Shown piece after piece: positions 10,701-23,089 of a DNA stretch of 64,000 nucleotides. A model generated the notes under the pieces. It saw only the letters and a list, made by a program, of their open reading frames with translations, made no database searches and was not told the origin of the DNA. This DNA comes from Strongylocentrotus droebachiensis. Lineage: Eukaryota > Echinodermata > Echinoidea > Camarodonta > Strongylocentrotidae. The position numbers were made by a program, and so were the translations under genes. The stretch is taken from assembly GCA_035222895.1 (NCBI GenBank), contig JAVYIG010001812.1, positions 62,001 through 126,000 on the forward strand, read 5' to 3'. Within the stretch, counting starts at the first letter, position 1. Every line of letters starts with the position of its first letter.

Positions 10701-11204
10701 TATCACTTTTCAAACCCTACAGTCCTGGTCAGGACTGCCCACATAAAAACCGCAAATTTATGACTTTAAAATGCAAATGGTAGTTCCGAAATTAAAAAAA
10801 AGGCTTCAAAATTCAAAGAATTATGAGAGAAAGAGTATCATATCAATATTGTTAAGATATAAAGTTAAACAGGAAGAAAATATTCCCTTAAGTGCTTCTT
10901 TGTTTCTGATCTCACGTCATAGCTTGTTCTTAAGTAGCGGATATTATTGTCTTGATAGTTGCTGACATTATGTCGTTTTTAACTGTAAACACTTAAATCC
11001 TTTAAGTGCATCATCTGTCCTTGCTCCATTCGTCAGCATTTCTTTCAGAACAATTGATAAATCTGCTGTTCAAATGAATTGTTATCGTTTCTCTTTTAGC
11101 TTGACGTAGGAAGAAAAGTTATGATGGCGCAAGCCTGTTAATTCAAGGAAAAGGAAATCGTGAAAAAAAACTGTGTAACAACCCAAAGAAATTAGAATGA
11201 TACT

Positions 11205-11398
11205 TCAAAGATCTGCTACTAGAATATTATGAATCGATGCTGAGGTCATGTTTTCCAGGACGTCTAATTCATGCATTTTGCGAAGGCCTATCGATATTAT
11301 CCCCTTTAGTCCTTTGTCATTCTGGCACGCATAGATGAGATAAACAAAGGGATTCCACATAGCGATGACAATCTCAGATTTCATTTTGAAGTTTATGA
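11205..11398 (-). CDS. Possible terminal exon of a rhodopsin-type GPCR (TM7 and tail)
   Basis: On the minus strand a pyrimidine tract (TTTCTCTTTTTGCCCAACC) followed by TTTGATTCTAG gives a credible acceptor just before 11398. The frame then reads VINFKMKSEIVIAMWNPFVY, continues LIYACQNDKGLKG and runs to a TGA at 11205. A hydrophobic stretch ending in NPxxY and followed by a short basic, amphipathic segment is what transmembrane helix 7 and helix 8 of class A GPCRs look like. The lysine and serine before it recall opsins, but the lysine sits three residues too far from NP to be the retinal-binding one. No exon for helices 1-6 was found nearby and no clear polyadenylation signal follows. It could be an exon of a gene nested antisense in the calsyntenin intron, a retained exon of a broken gene copy, or chance. 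Confidence 0.28.
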
Positions 11399-12029
11399 CT
11401 AGAATCAAAGGTTGGGCAAAAAGAGAAATCAGAAAATTGCTGATTTGAATTCAGTGATTTAAATTGCTCCTTAATGAAGTATGTGTGTTTAATGGATTCT
11501 TTTTATAAATATGATTTAAATTTCTGTTCTATTCAACATAAAATATTACCAACAATGAAAGCGAAAAAATGACATTGACTAAAAAATGCTACATCCCTTT
11601 AATATCATACACCCTCTACCTAATTAATGATATTTTAAATTTTGCATCTCATCCACTAAATCCTCCATAGACTGATGATATGTGTTTACTTTAATAAGCA
11701 TCCTTGATATGTCTTACTTTTTCATGGACTTACAAATTGGACTCACAAAATAATTAAAAGAGACCAAGTTGTTAAAAAAAACTAGCATAATGGTTTTTAC
11801 CAAATATAGGTCTGCACCTATGTATCAAGAATTCTTAACAAGCTAATGAGATAACTATCATAAAAGAAGAAAGGAAAATATTTTTTTTTTAAATTTTAAT
11901 TCACACGCATGAAACTTTGCTAATTAATACTGGTCAACTTGCGGGAAAGTTTGATGCTGCATAATGTCAAACTGAGATTGAATTTTTTAATATTTTAAAT
12001 GTGTCTTTCTTTGCATTCATTTTCCACAG

Positions 12030-12238
12030 AGCGCAAGTTCATATCGTCATGCGCGACCCAAATAATAACAAGCCACGCTTCTTACAAAATTCGTACGAAG
12101 CGACGGTAGAAGAAGGCACGGTGCCTCATAAATTTCTCCAGATTCAAGCGGTCGACGACGACTGCTCGCCTGGATTTTCCACGATCTGCAGCTACGACAT
12201 TATGACCCCGGGGATGCCCTTTAAAATTGACATCAAAG
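12030..12238 (+). CDS. CLSTN: Calsyntenin internal exon: start of cadherin repeat 2
   Basis: This is the next coding exon, joined in phase 2 to the one ending at 10386. It encodes the inter-repeat linker VMRDPNNNKPRF, a relaxed form of the Ca-binding DxNDNxP linker between cadherin repeats. Then come the A-strand segment SYEATVEEG and AVDDDCSPGFSTICSYDI. The last is nearly the same as AVDADCSPQFSQICSYEI of vertebrate calsyntenin-1, recalled from memory, including both cysteines. It closes with TPGMPFKIDIKG, matching the family's TPDVPFTVDKDG. The acceptor is CATTTTCCACAG|A and the donor AAAG|GTAAGA, leaving phase 1. The missing continuation should resemble YIKNTEKLNY followed by another DCG motif. 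I could not find it in the 51.7 kb that follow. There is no stop or frameshift, so the gene looks intact here. Confidence 0.93.
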
Positions 12239-14469
12239 GTAAGAGGACCCTCTTTTTTATTTTGAGAAGTCTTAGATTCAATTTCAATTAACAGGATATC
12301 TTTTCAAAATGAACAAATCTTTGTTCATTATTTTGGTAAAAAGTGTTAGGCATTAGTTTCATTTGCAAAACAGTCAAGATGAAATCCACTACCTTTTTAC
12401 ATGTTATCAAACCTCACCTTTAAATTATAGTTAATGCAAAAAATAACTCACTCTGGCACATACCAAACAATGTTTATTCTGAAAAGATATTTGATTTTAT
12501 TGTTATTGTTGTGTATTTTGGATGGTTGTCCGTTCGATTTGGAATATGTATTTCAGTTTCCATTTATTTGTGTTGTTGTGATTGTCTTGTTGATCGATTG
12601 CTGTTAATAAATGTGTCAATTGAGTTGGGGATTGATAAAAATATGAGCTGAACCTGAATTTTTATCCCTTTTCCTTTTTCTTTTGAAAGTTAGTATTGAC
12701 ATAAGAATACAAAATTGTATGTATTCAAATGTTTTTGTCAGATAGGACTTACAGCCATAGATACTGTATCACTAGTCGCTTATTTACAATTAAACTTGCA
12801 TTCTTAAAAGTCAATTAATATAGATCACCATTAAATAACACTGAAAGTTTCATGAGATTTTAGCACCTCTATTGTACTTGAAATGACGGGAAAAATATGA
12901 AATGTTAAAAACATGAGATAAAAATCAAAAGAAATCAATTCAATCACAAATTATTAAAAAGGCTAGGTGGATCAAACACTTCCAGTTTTCACCTCTTTGA
13001 CTATTCCAGTATTGAACTTGCAAGTGTGTTTGAGTCTATAGTGCATTCAGTTTATTTGTAGGGGCACTTTGAAATCAAAATGTACATTTCAACCATTGTG
13101 CTAGTATTTATTGAGTAAAGTACTGCGCTTCAACCAGGGTCGGGTTTCACCCACAAAAAATACAAAGATTAAATCTTTCCCCCACATAGCAATAACAATA
13201 AACCTCTTTTGCAAGGCTTTTCTCAAAGTAAAGATTTGCAAGAAAGATCTGAACTTCTGAAGCTTAGAAAAACACTCCCTTTTCTTTTGAATTCATGCGA
13301 AAGATCAAGAGAGAAAATGTTTCAGTGCAGTGATGAATCACCAAACTTGGTTAGTTTTTCTGATAAAAAAAGGACAGTATAGAAATTCTATTTGTTATTC
13401 GCTGAAACGATAAAAACGTCTGTAATGGTTAAAGGAAGCCTGCAACATTTAAAGTGTGTATAATATTACAAGAACATGAAGCTTTGTGGGCGGGCATAGG
13501 GGGCAAAGCTAATGTTAATTGTCGGGTATGGGTGCAGAATGAAAGAATCTGCATTTTGTAAATCTGTGCAATTGTTGGACGCTGGCACTCGAGCTGAATG
13601 GAGTGGGGAAAATTGGTGGTTACATTCGCAGTCTTGTTGTACATAAACTAGTAGGCGTGTTATCCTGAAATTAGAGACCATGATCAGAAAGCTTTTAAAT
13701 GAAATATTGATAAAGCGCTTTTTGTGAAGAAGAAATGTAAAGGGGAATGTTCTTTTTGGTTTAGAGCAATTTGGAATACTGAAAATGACTGGATCTCTAG
13801 AAAAGTTAATAACAATATTTCATGATGTATCTGTATCTGGAGATATGAGATTAGTGAATTTAGAATGGATATGAGCTTAATCTAGAATTAATTGATTAAT
13901 GCAAATCAAAACCTTTCTCCTGGGAATGAGTCTAGTATTTAAATCATCCATGGCTGTACCGCATGTACTTGATATCCACATTTAGTCTCTGAGTGACCAA
14001 GATTGAAAGCAAGTTGCTCTGGTTCTATGGGGATAAAAGAGCATTAAAACCAGTCACATGCATTCCAATTTCCAATATGTCCTAAAGACAAGTGTATTTC
14101 TGTCAAATTTAGTATCTACCAAATTTGCCAGAGGTTTTTTTCCGGCGAAAAGACCAGTTTAGCTGCGGTTTTCCTCTTAGAATTACCCCCAATTACATCC
14201 TAAAATGCTTGACAGACTTCTGTACATGGTTATCTCTAGCCTACAGCTAGCATTCCACTTGCAGAGCTCCTCGAATCATGTTGTAACGAACACCGGGGCA
14301 AATCTAATATCGCTCATGTTGCCTCTCGTGGGGGCTTCCATTACAGTGCTGACTTAGCATGAATGTCAAGATTTAGAGCTCAAAATTGAAGAGAGAGAGG
14401 AAGAGAGAGATGGAGTTAGCCCCCATTTAGACTTCCAGAATGTATTGTTTAAGTACTATACAACAAGTA
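12239..14469. other. CLSTN: Non-coding stretch after the calsyntenin exon
   Basis: The start is intron by its GTAAGA donor. No exon resembling the next calsyntenin segment, no repeat family and no RNA gene could be recognised. Confidence 0.5.
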
Positions 14470-14625
14470 CAGTCAAACCTGCTTTAGTGACCACCTGTCT
14501 CCAAAGACCACATTTTTTGTTTCCCTTGAAAATGGTTTCTTATTGAGACATGTACTAAAGGAACCTGTCTACGAAGACCACTTTTTGTGTTTCCCTTAGG
14601 CGGTCACTATAGACAGGTTTGACTG
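14470..14625 (+). mobile_element. Tc1/mariner-type MITE (156 bp)
   Basis: It is TA-flanked on both sides, with termini CAGTCAAACCTGCTTTAGTG and CAGGTTTGACTG. It is nearly co-linear with 5438-5592, differing by scattered substitutions, and is thus a moderately young pair. Confidence 0.85.
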
Positions 14626-15361
14626 TACTTAGTTTTTTCTATTCTGAATGTATATAAAGAAACATCGTTTATAGCAAAACACTTATTGAGCATCATTTCA
14701 AACAAAATTTGCTAAAGAATCATGGTCCTGTTCTGGTCTGTACGTCGTATCGTACCTCGTATAATCGTATAACTTGGCGGGGCTTACCGTGAGCCCTCAC
14801 TGATGATTAGTGAGATGTCATATCAATGGACTTCTTTAAAGTTAGTTTCTTTATTCGACGTTTGTTTATCCGACATTGTTTTCTAGTCTGAATGCTCCTT
14901 TTGATTTCTGATGTTTCTCTATACGACGTTTCTTTCTACGATTTCGCGTTAAAATTCCCCATGGTCTGAAGGCGGGGTTTGAGTTTCAGTTGTACACGGA
15001 AGGGAAAGGAAGAGAGAGATACGGTGGCAGAGGAAATTTGGAGCACGAGTAGCGGTTAGATGTGATTGGATAGTCTGTAGTCTGCACATGTAGATACTGT
15101 AGCAAGTTGTTGACCTCTTTATTCCTCTTCGCCCATCCAGAAGAAAAATCATCAACAGCTCCACGTATCTCCCCCCCCCCCCTTCCCCCTTAAAGCAGCT
15201 ACAAGTATGGAAACCTTCAACTGAATAAACTTGCATGTAGGGTGTCTGCAATAAGAGGCGATGTAAAGTTGAAATTGAGAGGGAATTAAGGCGGGTGCTA
15301 TATATATTTGTTTGTTGATGTACTTTGCTATTTATATATTGTATCGTGTTGCCTACATTAA

Positions 15362-15480
15362 AATTTATATAGCACTTAACAAATGTCTCTAAGTTCTAAG
15401 CACTTTACAGATATACTATTACCCAGGCCATTGGATTCAATACTTGCCAACAAACACTGTGTGCACAATTTTCCACCTAC
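15362..15480 (-). mobile_element. SINE 3' fragment
   Basis: The minus strand reads ATCCAATGGCC, ATATCTGTAAAGTGCTTAGA and GTGCTATATAAAT. This corresponds to the tail half of the SINE at 20699-21042. The head is missing. Confidence 0.65.
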
Positions 15481-18460
15481 ACTCTTCTTTTTTTGAAATT
15501 GTAAATTAAAATCAAGTGTCATCTCAGACATAAAACCTTGAACTACATTTGGTAAGGGTAATTTTAGAACCATCTCATCACATATCTGGACATAATGTAA
15601 TTATAGATCTAACAAAGACTGACATATGAATATTTCTTTTAGCAAATAGGATATTGGCAAGATGATTTCCCCAAACTGATACTGATGGCTCGTACAGTTG
15701 GACCGGCATCTCATTTCCACCAAATATTCATGTGCAATCCCTTTGCCAATATCCTATGTCCTGCTCTACACCCAGTTTGAAAAGGGATGATTCTAAAGGC
15801 TCCATTCACACAAGAAAAGTGAAATTGAGCATTCCCACACAAGAAAAGAAGTTAAATTGAGCAATGATTCAAATCTGATCTTTTGTGTACCCATTAAAGT
15901 ACATTTCCCAATCTCATTTCTGATGACTTTGCATGGTTGTAACACAGGGCACTCTTCTGCCTGCTCTTGTTTAAAATAAAAATCATGCAGCAAGTTATCT
16001 TAACTATTCACCCAAATGCACCATGAGTACAATCAGAATCGTGATTAGAACCTCATAAATTAGTCACATTTCAGCTTTGTTCACACACACTCTAGTGAGA
16101 TTTGCAAATCATTTCAAAAATCAACTACATTTATGTGTGAACTGGCCCCTGGTAACGTCAAGTCTCTTGACGTAGATTCAACCTGATTAGGGTGGCAGTT
16201 AAAACTGAGACCTTCCCCTACGACTGCTGTCCTGCTCCGGTCCGATAAATCTTCCCCCGTGAATCCGATCTCGACTTGAATAGATTATCGCACTCACGTA
16301 CTGATTAAGACCCCCGCATTTTCGCGGGTGCTCGTCTCTCATCTTGAATGAATGGAACGTTGAATAACCATGGTTACGTCAACTCTCGGCATCAGTCTGG
16401 ACAGATGCTGTCGTATCGATTCAGGGATTGCAACCCAGAGGACTTCTGAAATATTCATGTCATGTCGATGTCAATTTTGAAAAAAAAATTAACATGTTTC
16501 CTCATTCTTGTTATATAGCAAGATTAATTTAAGACATAGGCGTAAAAATGGAAAAGAGAATGTATGTACTCTGTAAAAACCTCAGAGAAGTTGGCAAGTT
16601 GATCTGTAGCTTCCTTCATGAAAACAGTTGTTAAATGGTTATATGACAATTGCACCATGGTCAATTTATAGCTATAACCAATTTCTAAACTTCAACTCAT
16701 GACCTATCACCATACCAAACCCTATAATAGTATAACCCTAAACCAACTTAAAACCTCAAACTCAATCCATACCTGCCAACCATTCCCATTTCAGAGGAAT
16801 TAATGATTCCTACTTTTTGGCCCTCAAATTAATGCCATATGAACCCTAGTCTCCTTTTTTTCCTGAAAACTTCTGTGTGAAAAGTATTCAAAATAACTGT
16901 ATTCCTAATTTAGTCTTGAGGGACTCCTAATATTTGCTTTGAAAGGTTGGCAGGTATCAGGGTATGTCAATCGTACCTATGAAGTAAATACCTGAAGCAT
17001 ACTGGATCAACCGGTATTGAAGTTGGTCATGGCCTTTGAAAATGCAAATCACGCAGAAGTGTTCCGCGACAATACCACGCAGGAGTAAGAACCACATGGG
17101 GTCAATCAGTCGAGCAGAAAGCTTTAATTTCTTAGAGGAAAGCCCCTGAGGCTTTGCTAATTAGCCCCAATTCCACCGTTTTAATAAAAGGAAATGAGAA
17201 AACCTCGTTACTTCCAGACCGGAGAGTTGCGATTGAGTCCAACCTGAGAATAGCCGAGCTCCTTGACTTGGGGTTTTCTTTAAAGGGATCCAGTAACTTT
17301 GTCTTAGATCCTTTAAATAAATCCTTTATTTAGCTCATGCTGCAATGATAATTATAAACCTTTAGGTCAGTTTGGAACCCCATGACTTTTACAAGCCGAT
17401 CACCTGTCTGATTATCAAGATATTTATGATTGAAAATCGAAATCAAATTTTGCATTTGCCAAACAGTTTTCATAACACTACAGTCTATTGGGGGAAACGA
17501 GTATGGTAAATCGGTCACTCAAAGGTATTTACTTTTTTGAGGCATCCTTTTGAAGCGCAATTTTTTTTAGGGCTTCAATATAACACCATATCACAGACAC
17601 TGATAACACGTAGGGCCGTGCATCTCAGATTTAACATTGTTAAACAATCCCTTTAAGGATTGGTCATGCAGGGTTGGTCCGGCGTAATGTCTTTGAAAAA
17701 ACTTCAAATCTCTAAACTTGTTAATTCGATGACAGCACTCTACTTGATCCTTTCCTGCCCCAAATTAATTTAATTGTCACTGTTAAGCATGACTTCCACT
17801 GACCGATGCAGTCGTTATTGGCATAAGGAAGCAAGTATCTTTTTGAAGTTGAATGGAAGTGCAATGAAAGTTCAGCATCTTGTCTATATGCTTTCAACAT
17901 AGATCAGAAAAAACACAATCGCAAATATTTTCGAAAATCAGTACCCTATTGTTATAAAGCCCGATAGATATCATGTTCCGATTGCATAATATGTCTTTGT
18001 TAAGTTCACACATTTCAATAGGTGACTCACAAGGCTATGATTTTTCTAAATTAGTCGCTACCGAAGGCATCAAGACATCCTTTTGTGTTTGTCCAGTTTT
18101 CTGCAGCCTAATTGCTCGTAATTTTAATTGACCCCAAACCAACGGAAATGATTGCTATCGCTGTAATGATGTGTGTCATATGGTGTTGAAGAGTGAAGTG
18201 TTTTATACTTTCCTTTGAAGAATTCATAGTGTCTGTAATCATGCATTTCCCAACATTTGCGCTGGTGACATTTTGGTTTTATTTCATCAAAAATACACAC
18301 TGTTGGGTTGGCTACAGGTAGTGTTGGGGTTGCAGTTTAGGTTACATGTAGGTGTAGGGTTAGGGTTAGGTTCATGCCTCATGTTTGGTTCAAGATTGAA
18401 GGTACAAATTACATAAGAGTAGGAAATTCACTATGTAGCAATTATTACTGGAGTCAATCT
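15481..18460. other. Non-coding stretch with scattered GC-richer islands
   Basis: No gene is recognised. Parts at about 16190-16440 and 17040-17250 are non-repetitive and richer in CpG than their surroundings (for example GCTAATTAGCCCC near 17155) and might be conserved regulatory DNA. A short telomere-like GGGTTAGGGTTAGG lies near 18357-18370. Confidence 0.4.
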
Positions 18461-18539
18461 TCTGTTCGGAGCCAGAAGGGCATTGACTCATACATGCGTA
18501 CTTTATGACAGAGCTAATGCCTTTCTTGTTGTGAACAGA
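18461..18539. repeat. Hairpin-family element
   Basis: The arms TCTGTTCGGAGCCAGAAGGG / CATTGACTC and, inverted, TCTGTTCACAACAAGAAAGG / CATTAGCTC pair over about 29 bases with a loop of about 21 bases. Confidence 0.75.
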
Positions 18540-18890
18540 TGATGTGTTGTAGAAACAACGTTTTCCCAAAACTTTCAATGAAGCAACGAGCTCAAATACA
18601 GAGGCCTAATCAGTCTATAAAGTTTTGAATGAGGTCTGTTGTTGATGTTTCCTTGACCTTTTTGATCTTCACTTTCACATTCTTCTAAAACCATGATGCA
18701 AAGACAAAAGAAACAGTCATTATTTTCTTAATTTCTCCACATCTCCACATTTTCACATTGTATTTTTAGCTACTGCTGTGAACACAAGAAACGTTTGTTT
18801 GAACGCATTCACGAAACATTTTTAATGATCGACCCAGATATCCCTAGGCGTTCTTTGGCTCACCTGGTGGTTGGGAGACCTAGTTCTGTT

Positions 18891-19655
18891 ATTATTTCAT
18901 TATGCAGGACAACATGTCAAGGATGTATATTTGACATGGAACACTTATTTGATTAGGGGATACCTAGACAGGGTATAGAGGAACTTCGGTAAAGCCATAT
19001 GTGGAAGGCCCCTGATTGGGCTTAGCTGTAAGTCTATCTTTATAGTTGTCATAATTGTTTCAAAACTTTATTCATTTGTTATTATTTCATTATTCAGGAC
19101 AACATGTCAGGGATGTAGAATTGACATGGAACACTTATTTGATTAGGGTACCTCGACAGGGTACTGAGGAACTTGAGTTAGCCATATGTGGGAGTCCCCT
19201 GATTGGGCTTAGCTGTAAGCCTATTTTTACAGTTGTCCTAATTGTTTCAAAACTTTCTTCATTTGTTATTATTTCATTATTCAAGACAACATGTCAAAGA
19301 TGTAGATTTGACATGGAACACTTATTCGATTAGGGGGGACCTGGACAGGGTATACAAAGGAACTTTAGTGAGCCATATGTGGGAGTCCCCAGATTGGGCT
19401 TTCCTGTTAAGCCTTTCCTGTTAAGCCTTTCTTCACGAAAAGTATCCAGTTGTCATAATTGTTTTAAATTGTATTTCATTTGTGATTATCAACTTGTTAT
19501 TATTTCATTATCCAGCACGTCATATCAAGGATATTTAGATAGGTTGAAGAGAACTGCATGCAGTATGGAACTTTCGTAAACAATATATGGAAGGTCCCTA
19601 ATGGAGCTTATTTTCATGAAAATAATCCAAGTGTCATTAGTTGTTGTTGTTCCTT
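18891..19655 (+). repeat. ~187-bp tandem repeat, 4 units
   Basis: Units start with ATTATTTCATTA at 18891, 19081, 19268 and 19499. Shared parts are GGACAACATGTCA, GACATGGAACACTTATT, GCCATATGTGG, GATTGGGCTT and GTTGTCATAATTGTTTCAAA. Unit 3 is longer because a short piece (TTAAGCCTTTCCTG) is doubled. Unit 4 is partial and more diverged. The small open frames across it shift phase from unit to unit and do not look coding. Confidence 0.85.
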
Positions 19656-20019
19656 TTTTTTTTGGGGGGGGGGGGTTACCTTGCCAAGATACTGTTTTGG
19701 ATGGAGTTGCTGTATCTGGCAATCCTTCTGCAAAGTCCTGGCCAAGTAATATAAGCAACATAACTTTGGGTGATTTGATTTTTATATGTGAACACCCCCT
19801 TGTAGAAACATCTCTACATGGTGCCCATAACCCTTAACCCTGCCCAAAACAAAATACGTTTTTCATCTTCACAGTGGCACAATAAAAAGGTAAAAAGAAA
19901 TTGTGATCATAAGACTGCCTGTGGCATCAGTCTATTACTAAATGTTATGTAGTCTTCACAAACAACCTTTTGGGATACCGGTAGATAAGTACCTCATAGT
20001 ACACCACCATACCATACGT

Positions 20020-20104
20020 ATATATCTGTATAGCGCTTAGAGAGGGCCTGTGGTCCTGAAAAGCGCTAAATACATGTAAGAACGAACAATTATTATTATT
20101 ATTA
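20020..20104 (+). mobile_element. SINE-like tail fragment
   Basis: TATCTGTATAGCGCTTAG, then AAGCGCTAAATACATG and an (ATT)n end resemble the 3' tail of the SINE family. Confidence 0.5.
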
Positions 20105-20504
20105 CACTGTAGGTCTACACTACACACCATGTAAATATTCTATTTCAATATCGAGGCAACTTAACAAGACATGAATAAGAATATCTGAGGATTCATTTGT
20201 TTTTTTTCTTCACATTTTTCCATCTTTCTTGAGGACAACTATCAAATCAAATAAATCTCTGTGGTTTCCAATACAAGGGTTCCAATCAAGTCTGTTTTTT
20301 TTTAAACTAACAACTATCCAAAATGTCAATAAAATTGAGAGGGAGAAAACTGAAAAAGTTGCACCCCTGGAATCAAGTGTATCCCACCTCCCTAGTTTAC
20401 AGACCCTCAAGCGGGACTCAGACAGGGTGAAACTTTGGGGTAGGTTTTCAGTCTGGCGCAGCGGGGACACACACTCGAGGAGAGCACAGGGCACACAATA
20501 ATTT

Positions 20505-20698
20505 ATGTGTTTTTAATATTTACTAGGAATAACAGAAAGTACTGAAATAATTGTATTCTCTAGGAAGCAAATGAAGCATCATTTGTAGAGGTGTAATATT
20601 CGAGTGGTTTTGTGTGTTTTTGATATTTACTAGGAATAACAAAAGTACAGAATTGATTGTATTTTACTCTAGGAATCCAAGCAAATGCAGCATCATTT
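20505..20698 (+). repeat. ~110-bp tandem duplication joined to the SINE 5' end
   Basis: Two units share GATATTTACTAGGAATAACA, AGTAC, TTGATTGTATT, CTAGGAA and GCAGCATCATTTGTAGAGG with small changes. The first includes the first ~27 bases of the SINE head (20585-20612) and then restarts. The second runs into the full SINE. Confidence 0.7.
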
Positions 20699-21042
20699 GT
20701 AGAGGTGTCGTAGTCGAGTGGTTAAAGCTCTTGACTTGAAAAATCGAACGTCGTGGGTTCAATCCCAGACATGACACTAATGTCTTTGGCAAGGCATTAA
20801 TCTACATTTGCCACTCCATACCCAGGAGAGAAATGGGGACCTGGTAGGTTGACAAAAGCCTTTGTAGTGGTAATTGTCATGTATGCCCTCACATGACCAT
20901 TTGGTAGGAATACTCCCCAGGGAGTGAAGATGGTGTACATTCTGCATGAATTAATCCGATGACCGGTTAATATCTGTAAAGTGCTTAGAGCCAGTATTTC
21001 ATATCAAGCGCTATATAAATCCAGATTATTATTTTTTTTTTA
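20699..21042 (+). mobile_element. tRNA-derived SINE, near full length (~340 bp)
   Basis: The head GTAGAGGTGTCG carries an A-box-like TAGTCGAGTGG (20711-20721) and a B box GGTTCAATCC (20756-20765), an internal polymerase III promoter of Ser/Leu-tRNA style. The body has CTCCCCAGGGAGTG and ATCCGATGACCGG. The tail AAGTGCTTAGAGCC ... AAGCGCTATATAAATCC ends in (ATT)/T-rich sequence. Tails of this GCGCTATATAAAT kind are shared by many invertebrate SINEs and are thought to come from a partner LINE. Fragments of the family lie at 10411-10700, 15362-15480 and perhaps 39590-39660. Confidence 0.85.
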
Positions 21043-22520
21043 TTAATATTTCTCTGTGAATTTCAATAACATGATTAACACAACACAGGACGTTCTGTCA
21101 GTTGGATAAAAGTTTATAAGTCTATTCCGCAAGCTAAACAAAGTATCGGTAAATAATGCAATGAAATACAGTGCATGTAGATCTTTTAAACAGCCTCTAA
21201 AAAATGCATGTCTTATTATTATCAGCGGCATCTCTCTCTGTCTCTGCAAGTAAGCAACAGCTACGATAACAAGAAGACAAGACTGGATGAACAAACTAGT
21301 AAACAAATAATCGGGATGCATGCATCTTGCAGATCTTCGATTCAAGCTCTGCTCGATAAACAAGATATATCTGGCATTGGATATCTATACGAGGAAGATG
21401 AAACAAATTCATATTTCTTGTTTTCATAGAGCATGAAATGTCATTCAGCGCAGTGACAGCTGGCAGTATGTCATATGTCGAAAATGGTATCATATCATCG
21501 TAAATCCTGAGCCGTATGTATGTTCCTACTGCTGGAGTTATATATCGCCAAAGTAATAAACTTGATATCAGTGGACTGCAGAGCTAGTTGCACCTTTTTT
21601 CAATTTGTTTGTGGCTTTGATGGTTTTTAATTGAATCTGATTTGTTTTCTGCTGTAGGGGGAGTGTCAGGATGAGAGTTGGAAATTGAAAATACATGTTA
21701 GTGCCAATTTTCATACAGAAATGGAAACAAATATGTAAATTATGTGTGTATTTCAGTACAGCTGCTAATATATATGTAAATGACACAAGACATAAATTCA
21801 GGAAATGTAAATGGTGAGCCTTTGAAGGATGTGTGTGTGTGTATGTGATTGAACCTTCCCAGTTGTTCTTGCTTTTCACAAATTTTGCGATTTCTCTGCA
21901 TTCGTCAAAGTTTCATGCCGCAAATTGATGGTAATACCAATTGAACAATAATATCATACAATCTGCAGTATAGGTTTATGCCACATAAATGGCAACTGTT
22001 CAGGATTCTCAAAGGTGTAGTGTTACAGTAGTTTCCAAGGTCCTCCAGTTCTTTGTTGGTCTACACATTATCATATGAATGCAAAATAAATTCAATAACT
22101 TCAATAGCAACTAGCATCATCTCAAGAATCATTCTACCAATTCAAGAGGCTTCATTTTTTGTCTTCTCTCTCGAAATACATCAGATATATTTTGTCAAGT
22201 ATTGCTTTTATACATGTAGCATGAGTTGCACTTCCAATTCTAGAGGTCAGAGATATATGAGTATTGATTGAATTCATATTTTATGAGGATAGTTGTTGGT
22301 CTAGCGCAATTGAATTACATCGAAAATGTCAAGCTAAATTACATTTGCGAGCCTGTCAATAATACTTGGTTTTCTGTTTTGTAAAACAGACTGCTCTCTC
22401 TCTCTCCAATATTCCAAGAAAAATAGTACATCCCTAGCCAAAAAGATAGTGTATCTTGAATAACAAGTGGTTCGAGGCAGCTCACATAGCCCACTCACTA
22501 CTGAAGATATTTCAATCCAT
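21043..22520. other. Non-coding stretch
   Basis: AT-rich sequence with only short random open frames. No repeat family was recognised. Confidence 0.45.
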
Positions 22521-23050
22521 ACTTTTGATTTGATTTGATTTGATTTGATTTGATTTGATTTGATTTGATTTGATTTATTTATTTCCCTTCATTGTCTTTT
22601 TTTCCAAAGTTACAACTTAATTACCACACAATCATGATGATAAACAAATCATATAATTCATACATCAACAATGTAAAGTACTTACGTTGTAATACTAACA
22701 TAAATTAATCATTAAGAAGGATTGCCACATAAGTTAAGATTGAAGACATGGCAATCCTTTATGATACTGAATAAATCATTGTGTTTTTGTGTACCATGTC
22801 TTAATAAAGAAACAATTTATTGATAAAATAAATAAATTTATTTGCATTTCATTGGTATCTTGATAAATGAAAATGAATTCATAAAATAGTAGCTGATGGA
22901 AGGTAGCGTAGGAGTGTACATTTTGTATTTTGTTTTATAAATCTGACAGAAGATGTTAATTTCATCTTTGTACTTTCTCTTGTTTTTCAGCAAATAATGT
23001 TTTAACAAACTCAGGCCTATATATTATAAAAAAATAAGCCTGACGAGAAG
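22521..23050 (-). mobile_element. LINE 3' end with pentanucleotide tail
   Basis: A run of about ten TTTGA units (22524-22577) stands for an (AAATC)n tail on the minus strand, preceded by AATGAAGGGAAATAAATAAA. A stem of 11 perfect pairs, AAGGATTGCCA (22717-22727) and TGGCAATCCTT (22749-22759), is typical of CR1/L2-like LINE 3' regions. The 5' limit is uncertain and no coding part remains. Confidence 0.5.
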
Positions 23051-23089
23051 AAAAAAATGCTCCATTTAGCTACAGCTAACGATTTCACG

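Larger units (their letters stand above)
10387..12029 (+). other. CLSTN: Calsyntenin intron (1,643 bp), phase 2
   Basis: This intron is bounded by GTAAGT and CCACAG. It holds a minus-strand SINE split by a 95-bp palindromic MITE within 180 bases of the donor, and an antisense open segment (11205-11398) that may be a GPCR exon. The rest is AT-rich sequence with no recognisable signal. Confidence 0.85.

Noticed and set aside
18357-18370. Interstitial telomere from TTAGGG-like sequence
   Set aside because: Only about two units are present. The similar motif near 35918-35965 is also too short.
20699-20770. A true tRNA gene
   Set aside because: Only the A and B boxes are tRNA-like. The acceptor stem and anticodon arm do not fold and a SINE body and tail follow.
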